DNA from: Acestrorhynchus altus
Lineage: Eukaryota > Chordata > Actinopteri > Characiformes > Acestrorhynchidae
Assembly (NCBI GenBank): GCA_034509495.1
Contig: CM067507.1
Location: 35,306,399 to 35,370,398, forward strand
DNA: 64,000 nt
Reading direction: 5' to 3'
Notes under the pieces: model-generated
Seen by the model: only the letters and a program-made list of their open reading frames with translations
What the model was told of the DNA's origin: nothing
Databases searched by the model: none
Position numbers and translations under genes: made by a program
Shown: positions 35,851-47,589 of the stretch, in pieces
Position numbering within the stretch: position 1 is the first letter of the stretch
Layout: each line of letters begins with the position of its first letter

Positions 35851-36599
35851 GTTATTTTCACCCGAATCCTACTGTTGCTCTGTTGGGGCTGGAGGTCTAA
35901 TATTCTGGCTTATTATTAATATTAGACTATTGTGGGAAAGGGCTTTTGTTGATTTTATGATCATTACAGTGATATACAGGGCCAATCAAAAATTTGGAGA
36001 CACCTCCATCCTGCAGCCTTTACAGGACAAACTTATAAATAATAAAAAAAAAAATTGTCCAGTTCTATATGATCCAAATGGAAGTGTTTTGTGTGATTAA
36101 GAACTGATGATTAATAGGAAAACATGCTCTACTCGTCTGTATTTGGTCTGATTGTAGATATAAATAAGGTATTTCGGTTCGTACTATATCTGTTAATGGA
36201 TATAAACTCTATACTGAGGTTTCAGAGCCTCAGGGTCTGTATGCAGCCCAACCCTTCAGCTTGGATCCTCAGTGAAGAGCTCCAGCCCTCCCTGGACAGC
36301 AAAGACAGAGACCCCAACAAAAGCAGGATACACTCTTTTTTTAACCCTGCAGGTGTCCCAATACTTTTGATCATGTAGTACATATTGTTATGAGCTGGTG
36401 CTCAAGATTTTAATATCAGTATATATTAAAATAAATAAATTAAAATCAATTCAAATCTAAAATCTCCATTACAGTCAGGTGTACCCAGACTTTTGACTGG
36501 TACTGCATGATTGTACGTATGTAATCATGTATGATTCATATGTGATCTCTGTATCAGCAGACCAACAGCTGTCCAAAAATGACTTTTAATTACTCTTAT

Positions 36600-36800
36600 G
36601 TCACATTAACTTCCCTAACCACCAGGCCACGTGGCTGCCATGACTGAAAGGTTGCTGGTTTGATTCCCTGAACTGGCAGGGCATAATTGAAGTGCCTTTG
36701 AGCAAGGCACTTAACTCCCTAGCTGCTCTCTGAGTGCTATGGATAGGCCACCACTCCAGGCACGTGTGCTCACTGCCCCCTAGTGTGTGAATTCACTAGT
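36600..36800 (-). mobile_element. SINE-like dispersed repeat, inverse copy
   Basis: GGTTGCTGGTTTGATTCCCT has a B-box-like core, followed by AACTGGCAGGG and a CACTGCCCCCTAGTGTGTG end. This mirrors 3300-3475 and 40560-40800. Confidence 0.55.
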
Positions 36801-37059
36801 GTCTATGTGTGAATGAAGTGGACAAATAGCTTCTCCTGTAATGTGTCCATTATGGAATATGTTATTCATTGGACAGTGACGATATGTGTCTGTTAAAACT
36901 AAAGGTGGTTGTTCTATGGAATCCTTTGAAGTAAAGAATCTTGTATGAATCAGTGTAAAAAGAGTTTGTAACACCTTTTGTTATGATGTAAAGATTAGCT
37001 TCACAGAACAGTAGTTCTTTAGTTCATAACAAAAAATATATATATTCTGATCAATCATC

Positions 37060-37275
37060 CAATAGAAAATTTATTTGCATATCGCTTTTAACAACTGAAG
37101 TCACAGAGTAGCTTTACAGAAAAAAACGATGAAGAAGAGGAACAACACATGAAACAAAGGATAAAGACATAACCCCCCACCCCACCCCCACCCCCCGAGC
37201 CAAAGGGCAAAAGTGGCAAATGTAAACTACCAGGCTCACAAGGGGGGACCCCTCCTCCTCTGGTCAACTACTTAT
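37060..37275 (+). repeat. Dispersed repeat family T, copy 2
   Basis: TTTATTTGCATATCGCTTTT, GTCACAGAGTAGCTTTACAG, ACAAGGGGGGACCCCTCCTC and TGGTCAACTACTTATA, as at 52085-52335. Confidence 0.65.
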
Positions 37276-37604
37276 AAATAGTAAGTTAGGAGTCACTGGA
37301 CCCCCATATATCTGCAGTAATACTCAGTTGGACTGAAGTATTGAAAGTTTGATGGTGGACATTATAGTATCTCAGGCAGATGATGCTTACCAACTGCACT
37401 GGGATTAATAAAGATGGCCAATCTGGCAACCCTGGTGTTAGGAGGAGCTGTCCAGTGCTGAAATCAGCGCCCAGTGAAAACACCCACAGAGCTGCTGGAA
37501 AAACAGAGCCTTGATGATCAGTGGAATTAAAGGGTTCAGAAGCCTGGTCAGAAACACCAACGGGAGACCCCTGCTCCCGTGTACAAGGAGGGTTTATGAG
37601 ATGT

Positions 37605-37675
37605 GAGGAGGAGGAGGAGGAGAAGGAGGAGGGGGAGGAGAAGGAGGAGGAGGAGGAGGAGGAGGAGAAGGAAGA
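37605..37675. repeat. Purine (GGA)n-rich tract
   Basis: An almost pure GAGGAGGAG/AAGG run of about 70 bases on the plus strand, with polypurine mirror character. Confidence 0.95.
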
Positions 37676-37779
37676 CATTTGGCCATTTCACCGACACTGC
37701 GAACCCCATCACTTCACTGGTTTTCATTCATCCTGCAGTCATTTACACGCCTGAAATACCCTGACCACACACCCACCCT

Positions 37780-38130
37780 GTAGTGATCTCTGTCAGATGT
37801 GGTCGGGGTTTACGCACAGGTTGCACCAACAGCGGCACAAAGGCAAAGCGGCGCACCATCAGCCGCACCATCCGACACAGTGCCGCAGAATCAGCACCAG
37901 CCCCTCTGCGAAAACAGGGGGCGCGACGAGGAGGAGGAGGAGTGGGGGGGTGCGCGGCCCGACGTAAAGCCCTACAAGTTGTGAATCATGGTGCAATGAG
38001 TCATCCCTCAGTCCTCCTTCATAGCGCCGCTCTCGCGCATTGCGCCTCTCTTTGCGTCAGTGGCGCTAAAATGAGACAAGCGCGCCTGTGCTCTGCTGCT
38101 CCAAACCCGAGGAGATGCCTCCTCCAGTGA
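37780..38130. promoter_or_regulatory. Second CpG-rich block between the divergent genes
   Basis: Bases 37800-37975 hold about 16 CpGs (GCGGCGCACC, CCGCACCATCCGAC, GGGCGCGACGAGG, GCGCGGCCCGACG), with more at 38030-38090. This is far above the regional background. It could be an alternative promoter of gpr158, the promoter of a non-coding first exon of galnt11, or another regulatory island. Open frames across it show no domain. Confidence 0.45.
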
Positions 38131-38269
38131 CTAATCGAGCTTTGCGTTCAGCATTACTCACTATCCACACAGATTGGCCACTTATCAGAAACCCATCCCT
38201 TGCGTCACCAGCTCCCTCCAATGGATCTCCATCACGGTTGGTAAGGAGGCAGGGGTTCTAGCGTTGGTT

Positions 38270-40400
38270 TATTGGCACTTCCAAACTTGGGGGGAACCTA
38301 AATGGTTCTGGGTCTGAAGTTTCTTCAGAACAGCAGTGGCTGTGTAGAACCATGAAGACACAGGGCCGTTCTAGAGCATAAATGGTTCTTTGCCTGTTTA
38401 AGGTATTTCACCATGGTTAAAGGTATATATGGTTCTACAGTCCAATCCATTTGGGAACCTAAATGGTTCTTTGTCTGCTTAAATATGCCTTTCCATGATC
38501 AGGTATCTGGTTTTAGATGGAGGAACCTTACAGGTAATTCAATAGTTTCTTACTAGAGACAGTGGTGCTTTAAAAACCATGGTGACTTGCAGAACCATCT
38601 GGATGCTTAGAAATAGTATTTATGAATTGTGCTAAATGGTAATGTTCTTCATCAGAATCATATTTTGTAATTAGTTTTAGAGGAGTCTCTTTAAGGCAAC
38701 CATGACAACTGACATAATTCTGTAGTTATCTGCATGTTCTTCACCTTCAGAACACATTGTAAATGAAAAACAGGTTCTTGAAAGGCTTTTAGTAAAGGCA
38801 GTGGTGCCGTATCAAACTCAAAGAATCAAGACCATAAATGCTTCTTCATCTGGAAAAATCATCTTTACCATTTTCAAGATCTGTTTTTCATTTGTAGCCC
38901 ACCCATTGCAGCTTCATCTCCCACAATGGGCCTCCATCCTGGTCCTGGAGAACACCTTCTAGGGTCATCATTAGTTATTAGGAAGATGTGCTTTTTCTGT
39001 GTGGAACCATAACAAGTCATATAACATCTGAGATGTTAAAAGAGGGTTCCTTAAGATTTTCCTGGAGGACCAATTGCCTGCATATTGTAGTGGTAACCCA
39101 GCTCCCCAACACCTCACCCAGCCAAGTATTCTTCACTGTAGGTTGAAGGTTGGACCATGTTGGTCAAGGACAAGGAGTGGAAGCACTGGACAGAAGTGAG
39201 CAACTGCTGTATATGATTCTACACTCTTCAAAGAGGTTCTATCGCCTTTATAACCCTGAGCCAATTTCACAGGATGTTTTGATGGTCTGTTGTGCTTTTG
39301 TCCACCAAAAAATTAAAGACAGTCACACATACCAGATATATTATTCCCAGGAGATCATAGACTCTTTATCTATACAGATATTCATTTGAGATGTTAATAT
39401 TAACAGAATTCAGATATTTATTTAAATTTGACGACTACTGTTTTTCCTCATAAGAACTAAAAGCCCTTTATATCTCAGAAATCCCGAAAATGAAAGGGTC
39501 CAATGAGTTGTTCTGTAAGGATTATATTGACAAATATATTTACAATAATAAGTTGACAGTCATTCAAATAAAATATAAAAACATATTATCCCTTCTCATG
39601 ACTTTTATTTTGAAATTTCAACACAGTGTGAGCAAGAAATGAGCAAACCTCCTTTCTTATTTTCATCTATAACCCAATATCCATTACATCATTAGCCACG
39701 CCCCCTCGCTGACCAGTCGGAGTGTGTCTGCAGGTTGAGCAGGTATTGTGTTTTCTGAGCAGAATTGACCACTGGTAATCCGTCAGACATATTGTGGACC
39801 AGGGTTACATGAGAATTACTAATTGTACTTGAGTTCTAAGAGTTAGGTTCTTTTTCGAAGGCAGTGGGGCTGTATAGAACCATGACAGCTCATTGGACCC
39901 TTTGAGAGACAAATTGTTCTTTGTTTGGTTAAAGGTTCTTTACCATGGCCAAGTACCTATAGTATTTTCAATCTTTATAAAAGAGTTCTCTAAGGATTTT
40001 TAAAAACAGTGTGACTATATGGAACCACGAAGACACAAGGAACCATAAATGGTTCTTTGCCTGGTTACGGTTTTGCACCATGGTTAAATACAAATATGGT
40101 TCTACAGTTTTTAAACTTAACAATCAATTTGTTCTTCCTCACAATCACCTGTTATAGTTGGTTCTAGAGTTTTCAAAGGGGTTCCTCTTTAAGGCCACCA
40201 TAGCAACTGACATAAGGCCAACTTTCCTGGAGGACCAAATGCTTGTATCTTGTAGTGTTAAAGCAGATCCCAACACAGCCTCATCAGCTAATGAGTCTTT
40301 ACTGAGTTGAAGGTTGTACCATGTTGGTCAAGGACAGGGCACTGGACTATGATGCTGCAAGGGTTCTTCTTTAGTGAAGCAACAGTGCTGTATTCAACCA
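38270..40400. repeat. Internally duplicated tract with recurring phrases
   Basis: AAATGGTTCTTTGCCTG, CACCATGGTTAAA and TATGGTTCTACAG occur near 38380-38470 and again near 40040-40110. GTTGAAGGTTGGACCATGTT then GGTCAAGGACAAGG occurs near 39140 and 40310. Family R sequence lies at 39430-39760, between the duplicated parts. Several 'AGAACCATG' phrases suggest an older tandem structure. No gene is seen. Confidence 0.6.
39430..39760 (+). repeat. Dispersed repeat family R, copy
   Basis: TATCCCTTCTCATGACTTTT, CACAGTGTGAGCAAGAAATG, AGCCACGCCCCCTCGCTGAC and GTCTGCAGGTTGAGC match the copy at 18600-19260. The single GC-box-containing segment here is the unexpanded form of the 52-bp unit. Confidence 0.6.
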
Positions 40401-40559
40401 TGACAACTCAAAGGCGCAAGAACTTACATTTTTCTTTGCCTGGTTAAATCTTCTTGGTTTCATGGTTCTCCACCTGCTTCCTTATTAGGATCTGTGGAAA
40501 ACATTTGGATCTATATGTTACCAACAAAATTAGGTAGAAGTAAGTAGTAATTACACTCA

Positions 40560-40800
40560 TTTAACCCACACATGGGAATTGGACATCCACATTTAACCCA
40601 TCCACACACAGTGATACACACATACACACTAGTGACACACACCAGGGTAGTGGGCTTACCACATGCACCCAGGTGGTGGGCAGCCCTATCCTCAGCCTAT
40701 GCCTTGCTCAAGGGCACTTCGGTGGTCATGTCCTGCCAGTTCAGGGATTTGAACCATTGACCTTCCACAAGGCTGGTTCCCTAACCACCAGTTCCACAAC
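40560..40800 (+). mobile_element. SINE-like dispersed repeat
   Basis: TTAACCCATCCACACACAGT, GTGGGCAGCCCTATCCTCAG, GTCCTGCCAGTTCAGGGATT and CCCTAACCACCAG, as at 3300-3475. Confidence 0.55.
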
Positions 40801-41006
40801 TGCTCTTAATGGTGGATGAAAATATAGCGTATCTCAAATGTTCTCAGCAGTGAGAAATCAGGCTGGAGTCCTGCAGGAGATTACAGAATACCAGCATCAG
40901 TGGAACGAACCCACCAAAAGAACACAGATGACCAAACATTATTTGGACAGAGAAGTCAGTAACCACACCTGTGTTCTTCTAAGCAGATTTCAAATAAATA
41001 CTGACC

Positions 41007-43232
41007 AGGTAGACGCTCTCACTGGCCGCTGACTTTATGTTTATTTGGGTTTCATTCAATGTTATATAGAGTTAATTACAATTAGACGCTCTCACTGACA
41101 CTGACTTTGTTTATTTGGGTTTATTCTAATGTTATATAGAGTTAATTACAGGTGAGCGCTCTCTATTTTGACTTGGTTTAATTGGGTTTTTATTCTAATG
41201 TTTATATAGAGGAGTTGTTACGGGCAGGCGCTCTCACTGGCCACTGACTTTATGTTTATTTGGGTTTATTCTAATGTTATATAGAGTTAATTACAGGTAG
41301 ACGCTCTCATTGACCACTGACTTTACGTTTATTTGGGTTTAATCTAATGTTATATAGAGTTAGTTACAGGTGGAAGCGTCTCACAAACCACTGAGTTCTG
41401 TTATTTGGATTTATTCTAATGTTATATGGGAGTTAATTACAGGTAGGCGCTCTCACTGACACTGACTTTACCTTGTTTATTTGGAGTTTATTCTAATGTT
41501 ATATAGAGTTAATTGAGTGAAACGCTCTCACTGACATGACTTTTATATTTATTGGTTTATTCTAATGTTATGAGAGTTAATTACAGGTAGACGCTCTCAC
41601 TGACACTGACTTAGTTTAATTGGAGTTTCTTCTAATGTTATAGAGTTAATTACAGGCAGACTGCTCTCACTGGCTGACTATGTTTATTTGGGTTTATTCT
41701 AATGTTATATAGAGTTAATTACAGGTAGACGCTCTCATTGACCACTGACTTTACGTTTATTTGGGTTTAATCTAATGTTATATAGAGTTAATTACAGGTG
41801 AGCGCTCTCACTGACCACTGAGTTTACGTTTATTTAGGTTTATTCTAATGTTATATAGAGTTAATTACAGGTAGACGCTCTCACTGACCACTGACTTTGT
41901 TTTAGGTTTTATTGTGTAATGTTATACTCAGAGTTAATTACAGGCAGACACTCTGTGGCACTGACTTTGTTTTGTTGGGTTTATTCTAATGTATATAGAA
42001 GTTCATTACAGTAGGCGGCTCTCACTGACACTGACTATGTTTGTTTGGGTTTATTCTAATGTTATATAGAGTTGATTACAGGTAGACACTCTCACTGACA
42101 CTGACTTTATGTTTATTAGTTTATTTTAATGTTATATAGAGTTAATTACAGGTAGACACTCTCACTGACACTGACTTTATGTTTATTAGTTTATTTTAAT
42201 GTTATATAGTGTTGATTACAGGTAGACACTCACTGACCACAGGCTGTAGTTTTATTTTTGTTTTTCCTAATGTTATATAGAGTTGATTACAGGTAGACGC
42301 TCTCACTGACCGCTGACTTTATGTTTATTAGTTTATTTTAATGTTATATAGAGTTAATTACAGGTAGATGCTCTCACTGACACTGACTTTATGTTTATTT
42401 GGGTTTATTCTAATGTTATATAGAGTTAATTACAGGCAGGCGCTCTCACTGACACTGACTTTATGTTTGTTGGGTTTATTAATGTTATATGGGGTTAATT
42501 ACAGGTAGGCGCTCTCATTGACCCACTGACTTTTGTTTATTGGGACATCTATTTATTTATATAGAGTTAATTACAGGTAAGCGGCTCTCACTGACTTTAC
42601 TGAGTTTCACGTTTATTTGAGGTTTATTCTAATGTTATGAGTTAATTACAGGTAGACACTCACTGACCACTGACTTTGTTTATTTGGGTTTATTGTAATG
42701 TTATATAGAGTTAATTACAGGCAGACACTCTCACTGACACTGACTTTGTTTTATTTGGGTTTATTCTAATGTTATATAGAGTTAATTACAGGTAGACGCT
42801 CTCACTGACACTGACATGTTTTGTTGGGTTTTTCCTAATGTTATATAGAGTTGATTACAGGTAGACTCTCACTGACCATTGACTTTATGTTTATTGGTTT
42901 ATTTTAATGTTATATAGAGTTAATTACAGGTAGACACTCTCACTGACACTGACTTTATGTTTATTAGTTTATTTTAATGTTATATAGAGTTAATTACAGG
43001 TAGACACTCTCACTGACACTGACTTTATGTTTTGTTTGGGTTTTTCCTAATGTTATATAGAGTTGATTACAGGTAGACGCTCTCACTGACCGCTGACTTT
43101 ATGTTTATTTGGGTTTATTCTAATGTTATATAGAGTTAATTACAGGTAGACGCTCTGCTGGCTTTGACTTTTTGTTTTATTGGGGTTTATTCACAATGTT
43201 ATATAGAGTTAATTACAGGTAGACGCTCTCAC
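41007..43232. repeat. 2.2-kb minisatellite array, about 73-bp unit, about 30 copies
   Basis: The consensus unit has AGGTAGACGCTCTCACTGAC, CACTGACTTTATGTTTATTT, GGGTTTATTCTAATGTTATA and TAGAGTTAATTAC. Units differ by small indels and substitutions; neighbours such as those around 42100-42200 and 42900-43000 are almost identical, showing recent local duplication. It lies 6-8 kb upstream of gpr158 exon 1 and 12-14 kb upstream of galnt11 exon 2. Confidence 0.96.
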
Positions 43233-43837
43233 ACTCAGTGCTCCTCTATGATATTCTATCATTTCTTCAGTAGGAACAAGAAATCTAAAGATGTAATGAG
43301 AGAAAACAAAATTGCTGGAAATCATCAGTTGATTTCTCAAAAATGCCTTTGTCCACTGATTGTATTTCCCAACAGTCCTCCACCCCGTCCTCCCTGTGCC
43401 GTGGCGTAATCCTAGGCGTGTCACTATATTGCCCATAAACCTTTATAGGCCATCAATATTTAAGTGCATTTTGTGTTTCTGCATTTCCTTATAGCACATC
43501 CCACAGGCCTTCACAGCCAAAAAATCATTTAGAAGAGCCAGTCATGATCTTTGCTCAGCTTTCCCCCTGACTCCCCCAGAGAGGGCTCCCTTTCATCAGC
43601 ATCAGCATGAGCAGCGGTTGTAGAGTCGTAGCCCTGCAATCAGAGAAGCTGGTCTCCACTCAGATCACGGGTCTGATCTCAGCCGAGACAGTGACTCAGT
43701 TTAATCAAACGAAGCTCAATTTCTGCTCTGTTTCAGCTTCACAACATCTGAGCAGAGCACTGGCGCCAGCACCACTGGAACAAGGAGGTCAGGTCTCTAC
43801 ACACACTTCTTTAGACGTTATACTGACTATACTACAC

Positions 43838-44270
43838 ACCAGCCAGCCATAACATTAAAACCACCTGCCTAATATTATGTAGGTCCCCCTTTCGTGCTGC
43901 CAAACCCACCTGTCGGAGATTTGTGAAGGTCCCCTTGCCCAACCAGTGAAACACCTTAACACACCACCAGGTCAGTGTCACTGCTGCTGAATGACCCACC
44001 AACCACATAATACCTGCTCGTGGTGGATCTGTGGGGTCCTGACCATTGAAGATCAAGAGTAGCTGAGAAATGGACAGTGAGTGTAGAGAATCAGGTGGCG
44101 GTGAATGGGCAGCAATAGGGGGATTACATCTAGATAACCTGTCCAGAAGCCTGTATGTGAACCAACTATTGTCTATTGCTCTTCTACACTCGAACAAACT
44201 GTGTTGGTAATGTGGAGAGTGAAGAACCTTTTTAATGATTAAAGCTGTACTGTGTTTGTACCGACACATG
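43838..44270. mobile_element. Composite of a Tc1-like inverted end and MITE family M
   Basis: GCCATAACATTAAAACCACC then TGCCTAATATTATGTAGGTC is the end of the Tc1-like family seen at 31140 and 31590. From about 43970 the sequence becomes GTGTCACTGCTGCTGAATGA, GGGGTCCTGACCATTGAAGA and GGACAGTGAGTGTAGAGAAT, which is shared with the galnt11 intron 3 element. Confidence 0.55.
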
Positions 44271-44479
44271 CACACGCTGAAAAGTCATTCCTGTTAAGTC
44301 AACACTGGATATTTCAGAAGTAGTTGTCAGGATCAATAAGAAGGGTCACGGTGCAGGTCAGTGTCCAGAAACCCTTCCTGTAAGTAAAATATAAATAATA
44401 TAAAGATTAAAATGGGGGGACGGGGACTTGAAGGGTGTGTGTGTGTGTGTGTGGGTGTGTGTGTATCTATCTTAGATAA

Positions 44480-45425
44480 GATAGATACCAGCCTTTTTCC
44501 AAAATGGATTCAATTCATTTCCCCTCTAAATTCTACACACAAACCCGATGACAAAGTGAGAAACTTTTGCTTGAAATCTTTGCAAATTTATAAAGAAAAT
44601 AAAAAAATACAAAATATTACAAATTCACAGCCTTTGCCGTGACACTCAGAAATTGAGCTCAGGTGCATCTTGCTCCTCTAGATCATCCTTCAGATGTTTC
44701 TACAGCTTGATTGGACACCTGTAGTCAATTCAGTGGATTGGACATGATTTGGAAAGACACACAGGTCTGTTTCTATACGGTCCCATAGTGGACAGTGCAG
44801 GTCATGAAGTCTAAGGTATTGTGTGTAGACCCAGCCTCTGGGACAGGGTGTATGGAACACAGATCTGGGGACCCAGTACAGAAACATTTCTGCTCGTTGA
44901 AGAGATCTCTCAGTGAGCTGTGACCTCCATCATCTGTAAATGGAAGAGGTTTGGAACCACCAGGACTCTTCATAGAGCTGGATGCTCAGCCAAACTGAGT
45001 GACCGAGGGGCCTTAGTCGGGGAGGTGACCAAGAACCCAATGGACACTCTGTCACTCCAACATTGCTCTGTGGTGAGATGAACTTCAGAACAGAACAGGC
45101 CTGTATGGTAGAGTGGCCAGACAGAAGCCCCTCTTCAGTAAAAGGCACATGATAGCCTGTCTGGAGAACGTAAAGGAGCCCAGACAAGAACCTGATTGAA
45201 CATTTCTGGAGATTCAGCATCCAGTCTGATTGAGCTTGAGAGGTTCTGCAAAGAAGAATGGGAGAAGCGTTCCAAAAACAGGGGCCAAGCTTGTAGCATG
45301 AGCTCAAACACTTGAGGCTGTAATTGCTGTAAATGAGCTTCCAACAAAGTATTGAAGCAAAGGCTGTGAAAGCGTATGTACATGGTATATTTTTGTGTTT
45401 TATATTTAGTAAATTAAGACTTCAA
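44480..45425 (+). mobile_element. Tc1-like transposon with internal deletion
   Basis: The 5' part (GATTGGACATGATTTGGAAA, then a transposase N-terminus with CATCATCTGTAAATGGAAGA and GGTTTGGAACCACCAGGACT) is followed directly by the C-terminal part. That part has TGATTGAACATTTCTGGAGA and TTGAGGCTGTAATTGCTG, ending in AGCAAAGGCTGTGAAAGCGT. The central catalytic region is gone. AT-rich sequence at 44520-44620 and 45380-45415 corresponds to the diverged inverted ends. Confidence 0.75.
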
Positions 45426-45969
45426 TCTTGAATCCGTGTTGGGATACGGTGGTAACATACAACGTGCACATTTTGCTATATTACAGCGCTATTCCAAGTC
45501 CAGACTAGCAACAGCAGAGATCTGTTTCTCCTTATTGATGATCAATGGAGCCTCACAGTGATTTTGAAGCTGTTATTTTATGGTTAAATGCTGTATAATG
45601 TTGCTTTAAAGTAAATGTTGGTCAGTCGTGACAAACGGCAATAAACCAGCCACTCAGGAGTTGATGAAGCGGCTGTTGTTCCACTGCTCTTGAAAGTCAC
45701 TGTGGCTGGGTAAAGCGAGCAGAACTGAAGAAGGGATAACAGTTAGATTAGAGCATTAATCATGTAGTCAATAGGGTATTGATTGCATGTGATTGGCTGG
45801 GAGTCACCATATTTTCTCACGCCGCACTCCAGCATTCAATGTCAGCCTGCCAGGTGAGCGGTGAAGTGACCCATCGGACAGAGGGCAGTGCTGTATCTCT
45901 CAGGAACCATCAGTCAGCTGTCAATCAGCTGTCAGACTGAAGCTCCGCCCATGTCACCCCTTACAGCTA

Positions 45970-45996
45970 AACACACACACACACACACACACACAA

Positions 45997-46031
<35 letters not shown>
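45970..46031. repeat. (AC)n and (AG)n microsatellites
   Basis: About 14 AC units, a short spacer, then about 14 AG units. Confidence 0.95.
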
Positions 46032-46034
<3 letters not shown>

Positions 46035-46210
46035 ATTATGTGCTGAGACATGAATGATTCATCACAGCTAGGTTTCACAAAGCCTCCTCAGCACAAAGAT
46101 CATTGTTACATGGTCGAGCGAGCATCTCATTCAACACTCTCTCTACCAGTTCAGATGATATTCATACTGTTAAGCTTTTGGGGATCTGGGCCCTTGTCAT
46201 CTAATCTAAA

Positions 46211-46212
<2 letters not shown>

Positions 46213-46276
<64 letters not shown>
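46213..46276. repeat. (TG)n(AG)n compound microsatellite
   Basis: About 17 TG units then about 14 GA units. Confidence 0.95.
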
Positions 46277-46279
<3 letters not shown>

Positions 46280-46289
46280 CCTCCCTGGA

Positions 46290-46462
46290 CTCCAGGTCCA
46301 TTCTTTTAGAGGAGGGTCCTATTCTATGGGCAGTACTTCTTTACAGAGACTAGACAAGCTGTGTGTGCAATTGCACATCTGTGTCAGCAATGTGTGCAGC
46401 TTAAACTAAGGGAGTTATTCATTAGAAGGGGTGTCCGTACATATTTGGACATATATGTATAT
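46290..46462 (-). mobile_element. Family A element, terminal fragment
   Basis: CCTATTCTATGGGCAGTACT, GACAAGCTGTGTGTGCAATT, CATCTGTGTCAGCAATGTGT and TACATATTTGGACATATA, as in 22880-23356. Confidence 0.75.
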
Positions 46463-46483
46463 TTCCATACGTCATAGGGATGG

Positions 46484-46532
46484 TCTCTCGCTCTCTCTCT
46501 CTCTCCCCCTCTCTCTCTCTCTCTCTGTGTGT

Positions 46533-46583
<51 letters not shown>

Positions 46584-46651
46584 TAGTCTCTCTCTGTTTG
46601 TGTTCTCTCTCTCTATCTGTGTGTGTTCTCTCTCTCTCTCTCTCTCTGTGT

Positions 46652-46723
<72 letters not shown>

Positions 46724-46768
46724 TAGTCTCTATCTGTGTGTGTTCTCTCTCTCTCTCTCTCTCCTACC

Positions 46769-46830
<62 letters not shown>

Positions 46831-46865
46831 TAGTCTCTCTCTGTTTGTTCTCCCTCTCTCTGTGT

Positions 46866-46927
<62 letters not shown>

Positions 46928-46932
46928 GTGTT

Positions 46933-46977
<45 letters not shown>

Positions 46978-46981
46978 GTGT

Positions 46982-47059
<78 letters not shown>

Positions 47060-47068
47060 ATGTTAGTT

Positions 47069-47107
<39 letters not shown>

Positions 47108-47118
47108 TCTCTCTCTCT

Positions 47119-47159
<41 letters not shown>

Positions 47160-47190
47160 ACACACACACACACTCACACACACACACAGA
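46484..47190. repeat. 700-bp CT-dinucleotide tract with TGTGT interruptions
   Basis: Almost pure CTCTCT on the plus strand, broken at intervals by CTGTGTGTGTTC or CTGTGTTAGTC, so that the interruptions themselves form a higher-order repeat. It ends in a CA run at 47160-47190. All Ser-Leu or Arg-Glu frames here are artefacts. Confidence 0.97.
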
Positions 47191-47425
47191 ACCATCTGTT
47201 TCTTAACTGGTGACAAAGCGAATCACAGATCCTTTCATATCAAGGATGTCCAGGATGAGTTCTGAGGAACATCTCTGAATGGATACAGTGTAAATACATC
47301 TTACACTGTGTTTATTATAATAGACATAACACAAAGACATCAGGCTTCTTATTAAATGGACAATTATAATATGGGTTGGGACAGTCGGGGGCGTTACTGG
47401 TCCTGGGACCATAATCAGAAACTAT

Positions 47426-47550
47426 TAGAGCAGGGGTCAGCAACCCCAGGCCTGGCGGTCCAGGCTCCTGCACAGTTTGCTGATCTCTCTACTCCAGAAC
47501 TCAACTGCGCTAAATCAGGAATCTCTGTCCCTCCAGAAATAGAATGCTAG
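47426..47550 (+). mobile_element. hAT-type MITE fragment
   Basis: TTAGAG then CAGGGGTCAGCAACCC resembles the left end of the element at 50337-50507. A matching right end is not recognisable. Confidence 0.4.
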
Positions 47551-47589
47551 AATCTCGCAGGTACCAGTAAAGTACAGTGTTCATACTGG

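Noticed and set aside
46480..47206. Long Ser-Leu and Arg-Glu frames on both strands
   Set aside because: Translations of the CT/GA dinucleotide tract, not genes.
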